Virus record (IMG/VR): IMGVR_UViG_3300046009_003418
Span: 1 to 29,257 of that record
Strand: one strand, 5' to 3'
Origin: a virus
DNA: 29,257 nt
The position numbers and the translations under genes are program-made. Within the stretch, counting starts at the first letter, position 1, and every line of letters starts with the position of its first letter. The notes beneath the pieces are model-generated. The model saw nothing but the letters and a program-made list of their open reading frames with translations. It ran no database searches and was not told the origin of the DNA. Below are positions 5,802 through 12,746 of this stretch, piece after piece.

Positions 5802-5925
5802 CATTAAGAAGAACAAGTTGGAGCGCAACAAGGAGAAGATCCTTGAGCGTGGTAAGAAGAAGATGGAAGCAAAGCAGCGCCGTCAGGAGCGCAAGTTGAA
5901 AGAGAAGAATAATGCGGGTACTTAA
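5785..5925 (+). CDS. small lysine/arginine-rich protein, 46 aa
   Basis: Starting at ATG 5785 after a GGAGAAGG ribosome-binding site, this frame overlaps the DUF3310 gene by 17 bases and the endolysin gene by 14. The product is one long, extremely basic helix (KKNKLERNKEKILERGKKKM, then QRRQERKLKEKN). The family is unknown; nucleic-acid or ribosome binding is a reasonable guess from the charge. The coupled position and good ribosome-binding site support it being expressed. Confidence 0.5.
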   Translation: MAVAGSIKKNKLERNKEKILERGKKKMEAKQRRQERKLKEKNNAGT

Positions 5926-6658
5926 GTTGACTAGTCCCTATACTAAGGGCAAGGATGTGAAGACTGCTCAGCGCGCGCTGGCTAGTGTTGGTGCGTGGGT
6001 TGGTAAGATTGATGGTGTGTTCGGCCCTACCACTGCTGCTGCTGCAAAGCAGGCTAAGTGGATGATTGGGTATCGCCAGCAGAATTGTACGCAGACGTAC
6101 GAGCCTCTGCTGCATTCGTTCCTTACGGGTAAGAAGAAGCCTAGCGCGTTGATGCGGCGGCGTGCTGAGCGGCGTAAGAAGTCGTTTGGGCCTATGCGCG
6201 AGCGCGCTCTGGCTGAGAGTGTCAAGTGGATTGGCACGAAGGAGAATCCCCCTAATTCTAATAAGGTGATGTTCTCTGATTGGTATGGTCTTCGCGGGCC
6301 TTGGTGCGCTATGTTTGTGACGTGGTGTTATACGAAGGCTGGTAGTAAGGCGTTTGACCCTAAGAAGTCTAGGTGGGCGTATTGTCCTTTTATGGTGAAT
6401 GATGCTCGCGCTCAGCGCAACGGGCTTATCGTTGTTCCCGCTGATCGTGTCCAGCCGGGAGACATTGCCATGTTTGATTGGCAGGGCGATGGCACTAGTG
6501 ATCATGTTGGTATTGTAGAGACTAAGCCTAATAGTAAGGGCGCGTTCAAGTGTATTGAGGGGAATACCTCTACGTCCAGTGATAGTGACGGCGGGCAGGT
6601 AATGCGCCGTGATCGTAATAAGAATCAGGTTCAGGTTTTCATCCGCGTCGTGGAGTAG
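5912..6658 (+). CDS. endolysin: peptidoglycan-binding domain plus CHAP domain
   Basis: 248 aa, two-domain. Residues 10-54 match a PG_binding_1 repeat (GKDVKTAQRALASVG, GKIDGVFGPTTAAAAK). After a basic linker, residues about 95-248 form a CHAP cysteine amidase/peptidase: GPWCAMFVTWCY places the nucleophile at Cys132, DHVGIVE gives the catalytic His198, and IEGNT around 216-219 supplies the polar partner. Related enzymes cleave peptidoglycan amide or peptide bonds. No signal peptide or SAR helix is seen, so it should need a holin to reach the wall. Unusually, it lies among + strand replication genes, whereas the holin candidates are in the opposite late unit. A Gram-positive host is suggested. 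Confidence 0.87.
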   Translation: MRVLKLTSPYTKGKDVKTAQRALASVGAWVGKIDGVFGPTTAAAAKQAKWMIGYRQQNCTQTYEPLLHSFLTGKKKPSALMRRRAERRKKSFGPMRERALAESVKWIGTKENPPNSNKVMFSDWYGLRGPWCAMFVTWCYTKAGSKAFDPKKSRWAYCPFMVNDARAQRNGLIVVPADRVQPGDIAMFDWQGDGTSDHVGIVETKPNSKGAFKCIEGNTSTSSDSDGGQVMRRDRNKNQVQVFIRVVE

Positions 6659-6661
6659 ACA

Positions 6662-7942
6662 TTGCTTACAGAAGCACAGCAGAATTGGTTTAAGTATAAC
6701 AAGGGGATTAGTGCTGAGACGCTTGAAGCGTTCGGCGTCCACTCTGATAATGATTACGAGTGGGTTGTGTTCCCGTATCCTAATGGTGATAAGAAGCGGT
6801 ATATTGGGCCGGGTAAGCGCCAGTTTGCCAGCGAGAAGGGCCTGCATCTGGGCTTGTATCATGGTCCTATGGAGGCTACGTCGTATTGTTTTCTTGTCGA
6901 GGGTGAGACGGATACGATGCGCTTGTGGCAAGAAGGCATTACCTCTGTGTATGGTATCCCCGGAGCATACGGACTTAATGATGCTGACGTGGATGCTCTG
7001 AAGGATTATGACACGATCTATGTTGTGTTAGATAATGATGCTGATTATAATACTGAGGCTAAGATTGAGCGTGCTTGGGCTAGTATTCGCAGCAAGTTGG
7101 GAAGCGAGGCTAAGCGACTGATGCTACCCGAAGACGTAAAAGATATCGTAGAATTCTTTGAGTCGTACACGCTCGACACATTCAAGGATATCGTGAAGAA
7201 TTGCAAGGATGGGCGGTTTCATTATGAGGCCCTTGACCTTGCTGCTCATCCCCCAGAGTATCGTTGGCTTGTCGATGGTGTAATCGCTCAGGGAGACACC
7301 ACGCTTCTCGTGGGCGAGCCTAACGTTGGCAAGTCTTGGATCAGCCTTAGCCTCGCCGTTGCTATGGCTAATGGGGATAATGAGTGGATTAAGTGGCCAC
7401 TCAATCATCACGGGCGCGTGTTGTACGTTGACGAAGAGAATCCGCACGACGTAGTGTATCATCGTCTACGACAACTAGGCTTGAAGAATCAGGATAATCT
7501 ACGCTACCTGCATCGTCAAGGCGTACGATTGGATCGCAGGTTCGACAAGTTTCTTGACGAGGCCGTGTCCTACCAGCCTAGTCTCATTGTGCTAGACAGT
7601 CTTACACGCTTGCATACGCAGGATGAGAATAATGCTGGGGCTATGGCAGCGTTGTTTAACGATTCGATTAATGTCTTGACAAAAGAGACAAATGCTGCTA
7701 TAATTGTCCTACACCATACAAATAAGGGTGACTCGTCGTCTAGTTATGTGCGGACGCGAGGATCCTCTGACATTGGCGCTGCTGTTGATTGCGGGCTTGA
7801 GGCTCGCGCAGAAGCGCCGGGAAGGTTCCGATTGATTCATTTCAAGTCTCGTCGTAAGCAGGCTGGTAATGTCACGCAAGTGGAGATTCGTGACACGCCT
7901 GATGGTAATGTTGTCCTAGAGCCTGTAAAGGTTACATTCTGA
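6662..7942 (+). CDS. TOPRIM primase with RepA/AAA_25-type helicase domain
   Basis: 426 aa from TTG 6662, 6 bases after GGAG. The N-terminal part resembles DnaG/T7 gp4 primase: QNWFKYNKGISAETLEAFGV, then the TOPRIM motifs LVEGETD (78-84, catalytic Glu80) and VVLDNDADYN (121-130). The C-terminal half is a RecA-fold ATPase: Walker A GEPNVGKS (218-225), Walker B LIVLDS (307-312) and a VLHHTNKG sensor segment. It should unwind DNA and make primers at the fork. No N-terminal zinc-binding module is present, unlike full T7 gp4, so template recognition may differ or the priming domain may be vestigial. It is separated from the polymerase halves only by the DUF3310, basic-protein and endolysin genes. 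Confidence 0.85.
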   Translation: MLTEAQQNWFKYNKGISAETLEAFGVHSDNDYEWVVFPYPNGDKKRYIGPGKRQFASEKGLHLGLYHGPMEATSYCFLVEGETDTMRLWQEGITSVYGIPGAYGLNDADVDALKDYDTIYVVLDNDADYNTEAKIERAWASIRSKLGSEAKRLMLPEDVKDIVEFFESYTLDTFKDIVKNCKDGRFHYEALDLAAHPPEYRWLVDGVIAQGDTTLLVGEPNVGKSWISLSLAVAMANGDNEWIKWPLNHHGRVLYVDEENPHDVVYHRLRQLGLKNQDNLRYLHRQGVRLDRRFDKFLDEAVSYQPSLIVLDSLTRLHTQDENNAGAMAALFNDSINVLTKETNAAIIVLHHTNKGDSSSSYVRTRGSSDIGAAVDCGLEARAEAPGRFRLIHFKSRRKQAGNVTQVEIRDTPDGNVVLEPVKVTF

Positions 7943-7950
7943 AAGGAGGT
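7942..7950 (+). promoter_or_regulatory. near-perfect Shine-Dalgarno site
   Basis: AAAGGAGGT begins on the last base of the primase-helicase stop codon and lies 5 bases before ATG 7956. It is one of the closest matches to the anti-Shine-Dalgarno in the early unit, implying strong independent initiation of the small gene that follows. Confidence 0.7.
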
Positions 7951-7955
7951 GTAGT

Positions 7956-8270
7956 ATGGAGAGTGCTGTAGAGAAGATGCTGGTAGAGTGTGATAATGAT
8001 CAGGAGGCGCTTGGTTGGCGCATCGCTGGTGTGCTGGAGTTCCTGACGCTTCGCGCTGTCGCTGATAAGCCGTTTTTTATCTTCACGGATAATGAGGATG
8101 CTGTGACTATTGTCGCGGCTGGTGATGCTGTCGCTGAGATTCGCGAGCGACTCGACGGTATGGATATTAAGCGTTGGGAGGATCCGCTGGAGATTGACGA
8201 TGAGGTTGATTTTGTCGCTAATACGGATTCGGGGGATGAGCAGGATGAGCCTGCCACCGAACAGGAGTAA
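7956..8270 (+). CDS. hypothetical acidic protein, 104 aa
   Basis: It is preceded by a very strong ribosome-binding site. The sequence begins MESAVEKMLVECDNDQEALG, has an alpha/beta middle (KPFFIFTDNEDAVTIVAAG) and ends in a strongly acidic tail (IDDEVDFVANTDSGDEQDEP). No family is recognised. The acidic tail could bind a DNA-processing enzyme or mimic DNA; neither is shown. It overlaps the next gene by 26 to 35 bases. Confidence 0.6.
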   Translation: MESAVEKMLVECDNDQEALGWRIAGVLEFLTLRAVADKPFFIFTDNEDAVTIVAAGDAVAEIRERLDGMDIKRWEDPLEIDDEVDFVANTDSGDEQDEPATEQE

Positions 8271-8565
8271 GCAGTGGAAGGATTGGGAGCGAGAGGTCGC
8301 TCGTGATCTTGGTGGGACTCGCACAGGACCAAGAGGGTTTGATGTTCCTGATGTGATTGATCTTCCCGGTGGATTCGCGCCGGAATGCAAGTACCAGAAG
8401 CGCCTAGCACTACGAGACGCAGACCTCAAACAAGCCGCACACAATGCGCGCGGCAATGAATGGTCCTTGTTTCTCCGCGAAGCAAAAACTGGTAGACGAT
8501 TCGTAGTAGTACCATACAAGTTGTTCCTAAAAATGTGGGACGAGTATACAGGAGAAGATAGATGA
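8245..8565 (+). CDS. PD-(D/E)XK endonuclease, Holliday-junction-resolvase-like
   Basis: About 106 aa. It shows the compact phage resolvase-like nuclease pattern: WKDWEREVARDLGG (residues 11-24, N-terminal acidic residue), DVPDV (33-37, metal-binding Asp36), FAPECKYQKRL (44-54, the E-x-K catalytic pair Glu47/Lys49), then LKQAAHNARGNEW and a final strand FVVVPYKLFLKM. Such enzymes cut branched or flap DNA. The start is ambiguous between ATG 8245, 9 bases after GGGGG, and ATG 8236, 3 codons longer. Its position between primase-helicase and SSB fits processing of recombination intermediates made by the Rad52-like system. Codons end in C more than in its neighbours. Confidence 0.7.
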   Translation: MSLPPNRSKQWKDWEREVARDLGGTRTGPRGFDVPDVIDLPGGFAPECKYQKRLALRDADLKQAAHNARGNEWSLFLREAKTGRRFVVVPYKLFLKMWDEYTGEDR

Positions 8566-8912
8566 GCGAGTATATTACGGTTGCTGGTATTGTACAGTTT
8601 GATCCTCGCACGCGGCAGGCCGCTGGCAAGGAGGTGCGTGATGTTGCTGTTCGCAGCATCGCGAATCATAAGATGATTAACATTACCGTGTGGCCTGAGA
8701 TGGATAGCGTCCAGATCAGCAAGGGCGATTTTGTTGTGGCTGATGGCAAGTACACTCAGTCCACCGGGCAGAATAAGGCTGGAGAGCAGCAGACGTATCA
8801 TAATCTGTCCGCGTCAACGTTCCATAATATCACGGGTAATTCTAATGGTGTTATGGCTGGTGCCGCAGCGGGAGCGGCGTCGTCGGACTCTACCGACGAT
8901 TTTCCTTTCTAA
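8562..8912 (+). CDS. single-stranded DNA-binding protein
   Basis: 116 aa, overlapping the nuclease stop by 4 bases (ATGA). The N-terminal ~90 residues read as an OB-fold (EYITVAGIVQFDPRTR, INITVWPEMDSVQISKGDFV, VADGKYTQ, TYHNLSASTF). A Gly/Ala-rich linker leads to the acidic tip SDSTDDFPF, which matches the D-D-x-P-F C-terminal tip that cellular SSBs use to recruit polymerase, primase and recombination proteins. It probably coats lagging-strand DNA at the phage fork. Sequence identity to bacterial SSB is weak in the OB part, so the tail and gene context carry much of the call. Confidence 0.7.
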   Translation: MSEYITVAGIVQFDPRTRQAAGKEVRDVAVRSIANHKMINITVWPEMDSVQISKGDFVVADGKYTQSTGQNKAGEQQTYHNLSASTFHNITGNSNGVMAGAAAGAASSDSTDDFPF

Positions 8913-9175
8913 TGATTAGCCCTGACGAGTCCCGCGTCAGGGAATACGAGCGTGTCGTTGCTTCGGCAGCGTGGAGGTTTAGGAACGCGGCAGAGTATGA
9001 TGATCTTTATCAGGAGGGCATGATCGCAGTATGGTCTTGTCCTCCTGATTCTGATCACCAGTTCGTTAGTAAGGCCGTGTATAATCGGATGAAGGATTGG
9101 GTGCGTTTCGTCAAGCGACTAAGGCACCACCAAAGCGTATCCTACGAGGATATCGTAGAGCATAGTATACAATAA
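8912..9175 (+). CDS. sigma-70 region 2-like protein, 87 aa
   Basis: The segment YDDLYQEGMIAVWSCP (residues 28-43) followed by FVSKAVYNRMKDWVRFVKRL (51-70) matches the helices of sigma region 2 (the E-DDLxQEGxIAxW pattern, then the -10-binding helix ending near D-x-hR). The protein stops soon after (SVSYEDIVEH), so regions 3 and 4 are absent. ATG 8912 overlaps the SSB stop (TAATG). The next gene carries a region 4-like helix-turn-helix, so the two may together act as a two-part sigma redirecting host RNA polymerase to phage promoters. Without a fold comparison this remains provisional. Confidence 0.55.
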   Translation: MISPDESRVREYERVVASAAWRFRNAAEYDDLYQEGMIAVWSCPPDSDHQFVSKAVYNRMKDWVRFVKRLRHHQSVSYEDIVEHSIQ

Positions 9176-9187
9176 TCAGGAAGCCTA

Positions 9188-9484
9188 ATGTACAATAAGC
9201 AGGAAGTAGAAAGTTATCTTAGGAATTACACCACGCTTTGCATGAGCATTGTGATTGGTGGTAATGATGAGTTTCACCTTGCTAAGATGGATCTTGATAA
9301 TGCTATGCGTAAACTACAATCCACTAGTGATAACTTGTATAACACTGTCCTTGGGGTATTTGTGTACGGTAACCCTATTCAAGAACAAGCAAAGCAAATG
9401 AATGTAAGTAAGCGTCAGATTATGCGTCGTATGGATGATGGGTTGCATATGCTGACCATGATTATGAATGGTGAGGTTCTATGA
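9188..9484 (+). CDS. helix-turn-helix protein resembling sigma region 4, 98 aa
   Basis: The C-terminal segment NPIQEQAKQMNVSKRQIMRR followed by MDDGLHMLTMIM looks like a sigma region 4 helix-turn-helix: an E-x-A-xx-h-x-VSxRxIxRRhxxhLxxL pattern at about residues 62-95. The N-terminal part (EVESYLRNYTTLCMSIVIGG) is helical. It follows the region 2-like gene by 12 bases with its own AGGA ribosome-binding site, so a split sigma factor is a plausible reading. Alternatively it is a stand-alone HTH transcription regulator of the ArpU or terminase-small-subunit kind. Confidence 0.5.
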   Translation: MYNKQEVESYLRNYTTLCMSIVIGGNDEFHLAKMDLDNAMRKLQSTSDNLYNTVLGVFVYGNPIQEQAKQMNVSKRQIMRRMDDGLHMLTMIMNGEVL

Positions 9485-10251
9485 TGAGGGTTGACACTAC
9501 TGATAAGACTCGTTTTGAGTTTGGGCTGGAGAAGCCTCTGATTCTTCGTGGTGATTGGGCTGTGACTGCTGACTGGCACGTCCCACTGTACGACGCTAAA
9601 CTTGTTAACGAGTTTCTTGACGAGGCAGCCGATTATAATAATCTTCTCATTGCTGGTGATTATCTGAATGGTGATAGTCTTTCCCAGTATTATCCTAAGC
9701 AGAAGAGCGCTGGTATTGAGAAGGAAATCTCTGAGGCTAGGAATCTTATGGAGATTCTTGCCGCTAATTTCAAGCAGATCGTATTCCTAAAAGGAAACCA
9801 TGATTATAGGTACGTGAAGAGTGCGGAGTATCGGCAGGATTTTGTTAGCGCAATGCAAGAAGTATTCGCTGGCATTGACCTTAATGGCTCTCGCCTTAAG
9901 TTTACTAACCTTGATCATGTGTATATTAATAGTAATGGTGAGAAGTATTTTGTAGCACACCCGACTTCTTACTCTAAGAATCCGCTAGTTAATCCTAACA
10001 ATATTGCTACTGTGCAGAAGTGTCACGTGCTTACTGCGCATACGCATCATTGTGCTATGGGGTGGGATACTAGTGGCGAGTATATTATTGGAGAATTGGG
10101 TGGCTTCTTTAATATTTCTCAGACGGAGTATTTGCAAGACACGACAACGTATCCTAACTGGTGCAATGGTTACTGGTTTATTACGCGGGGTAAGGCGGAT
10201 ATGGTGTCGTATGGTGCGCGTAGTAAGCGCATGATTGGTCGTACTCGCTAG
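9481..10251 (+). CDS. calcineurin-like metallophosphoesterase
   Basis: 256 aa with the ordered metallophosphoesterase motifs: DWH (residues 31-33), AGDYLNGD (58-65), KGNHDYR (104-110), VAHP (158-161) and TAHTHH (185-190), which together bind two metal ions. Known phage members act on phosphodiesters or nucleic-acid ends; the substrate here is unknown. The start may be ATG 9481 or 9484 (tandem ATGs), overlapping the upstream stop by 4 or 1 bases. The TAG stop at 10249-10251 shares its last base with the first base of the tRNA-Leu gene, so tRNA processing must cut exactly after the coding sequence. Confidence 0.85.
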   Translation: MMRVDTTDKTRFEFGLEKPLILRGDWAVTADWHVPLYDAKLVNEFLDEAADYNNLLIAGDYLNGDSLSQYYPKQKSAGIEKEISEARNLMEILAANFKQIVFLKGNHDYRYVKSAEYRQDFVSAMQEVFAGIDLNGSRLKFTNLDHVYINSNGEKYFVAHPTSYSKNPLVNPNNIATVQKCHVLTAHTHHCAMGWDTSGEYIIGELGGFFNISQTEYLQDTTTYPNWCNGYWFITRGKADMVSYGARSKRMIGRTR

Positions 10252-10332
10252 GGGCCGTGGTGGAATAGGCAGACACGACGGACTTAAAATTCGTTGCCTT
10301 CGGGCGTGAGGGTTCGATTCCCTCCGGCCCTA
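10251..10332 (+). tRNA. tRNA-Leu (anticodon UAA)
   Basis: A class II tRNA. The acceptor GGGGCCG (10251-10257) pairs with CGGCCCT (10325-10331) with one G-U pair, and discriminator A is at 10332. The D-arm is GTGGAATAGGCAGACAC, the anticodon loop CTTAAAA gives UAA (reads UUA, and UUG by wobble), the variable arm is GCCTTCGGGC and the T arm is GAGGG-TTCGATT-CCCTC. It is wedged between the metallophosphoesterase stop and the ribosome-binding site of the reductase, and could mark or create an mRNA processing point. Confidence 0.94.
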
Positions 10333-10348
10333 TTATGAAAGGAGAAGT

Positions 10349-12265
10349 ATGAATCTACCAAGTGATTATCAGACGTTCATCGCAACGTCACGGTATGCTC
10401 GCTGGCTAGACGATGAGAACAGGCGAGAGTATTGGCCTGAGACTGTCTCGCGTTACATCGAGTTTATGGATAAGAATCTTCGCGAGAAGAATAATTATAA
10501 GATGCCAGTAGAGTTGAAGGCAGAGTTGCTTGACGCTATTATCAATCTAGAGGTCATGCCTAGTATGCGTGCCCTTATGACTGCTGGTCCCGCACTGGAT
10601 AGGGAGAATGTTGCTGGTTATAACTGCTCGTACACTCCAGTGAATCATCCTCGCTGCTTTGATGAGATCCTCTACATCCTTATGAATGGGGTTGGTGTGG
10701 GCTTCTCTGTGGAGCGCGATGAGATTAACCAGTTGCCTATCGTTAACGAGCATTTTGAGGATTCTACTACGGTAATTACTGTGGCTGATTCTAAGGCTGG
10801 TTGGGCTAGGGCACTGCGAGAGTTGATCGCTATGCTGTATGCTGGTCAGATTCCGAAGTGGGATACTAGTCTTGTGCGTCCCGCAGGAAGCCGCCTGAAG
10901 ACGTTTGGTGGGCGCGCTAGTGGTCCCGCTCCACTGGAGGACTTGTTTAAGTTTACTGTCAACTTGTTTGCAAATGCGGCTGGGCGTAGGCTTAACGCAT
11001 TGGAGTGTCATGATTTGGTATGTAAAATCGCGGAAGTGGTCGTTGTTGGTGGGGTTCGGCGTTCCGCGCTTATCAGCCTCAGTAATCTTAGCGATGGGCG
11101 AATGCGGAATGCTAAGAGTGGCGAATGGTGGACAGATAATCCGCAAAGAGCACTTGCGAACAATAGTGTCGCGTACACCGAAACGCCCGGTATGGATGCG
11201 TTTATGGAAGAGTGGGTAGCGCTCTACCAGTCCAAGAGTGGAGAGCGTGGTATCTTCAATAGGCAAGCCGCTAAGGCTCAGGCTGCTAAGAACGGAAGGA
11301 GGGAGTATGAGCATCAGTTTGGTACAAACCCGTGCAGTGAGATTATTCTACGGCCGCATCAGTTTTGCAATCTCACTGAAGTCGTTGTTAGAGCCGGGGA
11401 TGGGCCTGACGATCTTAAGAGAAAGATCAGGCTCGCTACGATTCTTGGGACGTTCCAAGCCACGCTTACAGAGTTTAAGTATCTCCGTAAGATTTGGAAG
11501 CAGAACACTGAGGAAGAGCGTCTCCTTGGTGTTTCTCTCACGGGGATCTTCGACAACAAGATGATGATTAATAAGGGAACGTATAATCTCCCGTCTAATC
11601 TTAGGGAGTTTCGTCAGGAGGCGGTGCTGACTAATGCGAAGTATGCTAAGCAGATTGGTATTCCTGTGTCTACTGCCATTACTTGTGTTAAGCCTAGTGG
11701 TACTGTCTCACAGTTGGTGGATTCCGCTTCCGGCATTCATCCTCGTCACTCTGAGTATTATATTAGGCGTGTACGTGGTGACGTCAAGGATCCTTTGACG
11801 CAGTTTCTTATTGATGCTGGTGTGCCTGCTGAGCCTGACGTGATGAAGCCAGAGACTACTATGGTATTCTCGTTCCCACAGAAGGCTCCTACAATTACAA
11901 AGGGCACTCTTACGGCTATTGATCACTTGGAGTTGTGGCTTGCGTATCAGGAGAACTGGTGCGAGCACAAGCCTAGTATTACTGTGAGTGTTGCTGAGGA
12001 TGAGTGGATGCGTGTGGGAGCGTGGGTGTATGATCATTTTGATGATGTGAGTGGTATCTCATTTTTGCCTAAGAGTGATCATACGTATCGTCAAGCGCCG
12101 TACGAGGCTATTACTAAGGAGGAGTATGACGAGTTGGTTAAGCAAAGCCCGAAGAGTATTGATTGGGCTGCTTTGGCAGAGTATGAACTAGAAGATAATA
12201 CTGATTCTAGTCAGACTCTTGCTTGTAGTGCTGATGGATGTGAGGTTGTAGATATTAAAGCCTAA
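10349..12265 (+). CDS. nrdJ: class II (B12-dependent) ribonucleotide reductase
   Basis: 638 aa, starting after AAAGGAG. It resembles the monomeric adenosylcobalamin-dependent ribonucleoside-triphosphate reductases. AGYNCSY gives Cys93, the first reducing Cys. GTNPCSEI gives Cys329, the thiyl-radical Cys, and HQFCNL gives Cys340, the second reducing Cys. KPSGTVSQLVDSASGIHPRH is the phosphate-binding segment. The C-terminal CSADGC (626-631) is the swinging Cys pair re-reduced by thioredoxin-type donors. No radical-generating small subunit is needed or seen. It makes deoxynucleotides for phage replication without oxygen dependence, using host cobalamin. It is shorter than the ~739-residue Lactobacillus enzyme. 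Last gene of the + strand unit, 26 bases before the terminator stem. Confidence 0.93.
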   Translation: MNLPSDYQTFIATSRYARWLDDENRREYWPETVSRYIEFMDKNLREKNNYKMPVELKAELLDAIINLEVMPSMRALMTAGPALDRENVAGYNCSYTPVNHPRCFDEILYILMNGVGVGFSVERDEINQLPIVNEHFEDSTTVITVADSKAGWARALRELIAMLYAGQIPKWDTSLVRPAGSRLKTFGGRASGPAPLEDLFKFTVNLFANAAGRRLNALECHDLVCKIAEVVVVGGVRRSALISLSNLSDGRMRNAKSGEWWTDNPQRALANNSVAYTETPGMDAFMEEWVALYQSKSGERGIFNRQAAKAQAAKNGRREYEHQFGTNPCSEIILRPHQFCNLTEVVVRAGDGPDDLKRKIRLATILGTFQATLTEFKYLRKIWKQNTEEERLLGVSLTGIFDNKMMINKGTYNLPSNLREFRQEAVLTNAKYAKQIGIPVSTAITCVKPSGTVSQLVDSASGIHPRHSEYYIRRVRGDVKDPLTQFLIDAGVPAEPDVMKPETTMVFSFPQKAPTITKGTLTAIDHLELWLAYQENWCEHKPSITVSVAEDEWMRVGAWVYDHFDDVSGISFLPKSDHTYRQAPYEAITKEEYDELVKQSPKSIDWAALAEYELEDNTDSSQTLACSADGCEVVDIKA

Positions 12266-12291
12266 TTTTACTAGTTAATTTAGGCAACAAA

Positions 12292-12332
12292 AAAGGGGAC
12301 TATCCGAGTATAATGCCCGGATAGTCCCCTTT
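12292..12332. terminator. bidirectional intrinsic terminator
   Basis: A perfect 15-bp stem, AAAGGGGACTATCCG (12292-12306) with CGGATAGTCCCCTTT (12318-12332), closes an 11-base loop. On the + strand it is followed by TTTAGTTTTTT; on the - strand the complement of AACAAAAAA gives a U-tract as well. It sits in the 80-base gap between the convergent reductase (+) and holin (-) genes and should end both transcription units. Confidence 0.92.
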
Positions 12333-12345
12333 AGTTTTTTGTATT

Positions 12346-12546
12346 CTACTCTTCCCAACCACGCTGCGCCTGATACTGGCGCACAACATTATACACTAGC
12401 GACAACACAGCAGCAATACCAGCCACAACCGGAGCCATCAAATCACCCGGCTCATCAACACCAGTAACACCATCAACAAGAAACACAGCAAGAAACGCTT
12501 GCACAAACGTCAACGCAGCACGAGTACCAATCTCACGCCAATTCAT
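12346..12546 (-). CDS. holin, r1t-like
   Basis: 66 aa with a basic-aromatic N-terminus (MNWREIGTRA) and two hydrophobic segments: ALTFVQAFLAVFLVDGV (about 10-26) and LMAPVVAGIAAVLSLVYNVV (about 35-54), then a charged tail RQYQAQRGWEE. The layout and the motif R-A-x-x-TFVQAFLA match small r1t-family holins of Gram-positive phages, which permeabilise the membrane to release the endolysin. The start at 12546 was chosen because GGTGGGG lies 7 bases upstream and it does not overlap the preceding gene; a longer frame begins at 12570. It is the last gene of the late unit, just before the terminator. Confidence 0.75.
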   Translation of the reverse strand: MNWREIGTRAALTFVQAFLAVFLVDGVTGVDEPGDLMAPVVAGIAAVLSLVYNVVRQYQAQRGWEE

Positions 12547-12550
12547 ACAA

Positions 12551-12736
12551 TCACCCCACCATATCATCATAATTAGCGGGCTTATACATAGGAGGAATCT
12601 TCTTCTTACCCTTTTGCTTTTCCCGCTTCATACGAGCAAGACGATCCTTATTATTCTCATTACGAGCCGTGCCCATAGCCTGAGAACCAACACTCGTGTA
12701 CACCGACACACCACCAACACCACTAGAAGCCTTCAT
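12551..12736 (-). CDS. hypothetical basic protein, 61 aa
   Basis: ATG 12736 follows AAAGGAGGGG. The N-terminal 20 residues are Gly/Ser/Val-rich (KASSGVGGVSVYTSVGSQAM). The middle is a basic helix (NNKDRLARMKREKQKGKKKI) and the end is PPMYKPANYDDMVG. No family is recognised. Small proteins with this composition are frequent near the lysis end of late operons, but a function cannot be assigned. Confidence 0.5.
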   Translation of the reverse strand: MKASSGVGGVSVYTSVGSQAMGTARNENNKDRLARMKREKQKGKKKIPPMYKPANYDDMVG

Positions 12737-12746
12737 AACCCCTCCT

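Noticed and set aside
5804-6931. Long open frame on the - strand (375 codons).
   Set aside because: It is antisense to the endolysin and primase genes, which have clear domains. The translation is low-complexity Arg/Leu/Ile/Thr, typical of a shadow frame produced by the strong T-ending codon bias.
12308-12313. TATAAT hexamer as a promoter -10 element.
   Set aside because: It lies in the loop of the bidirectional terminator, has no -35 partner, and there is no gene downstream on the + strand.
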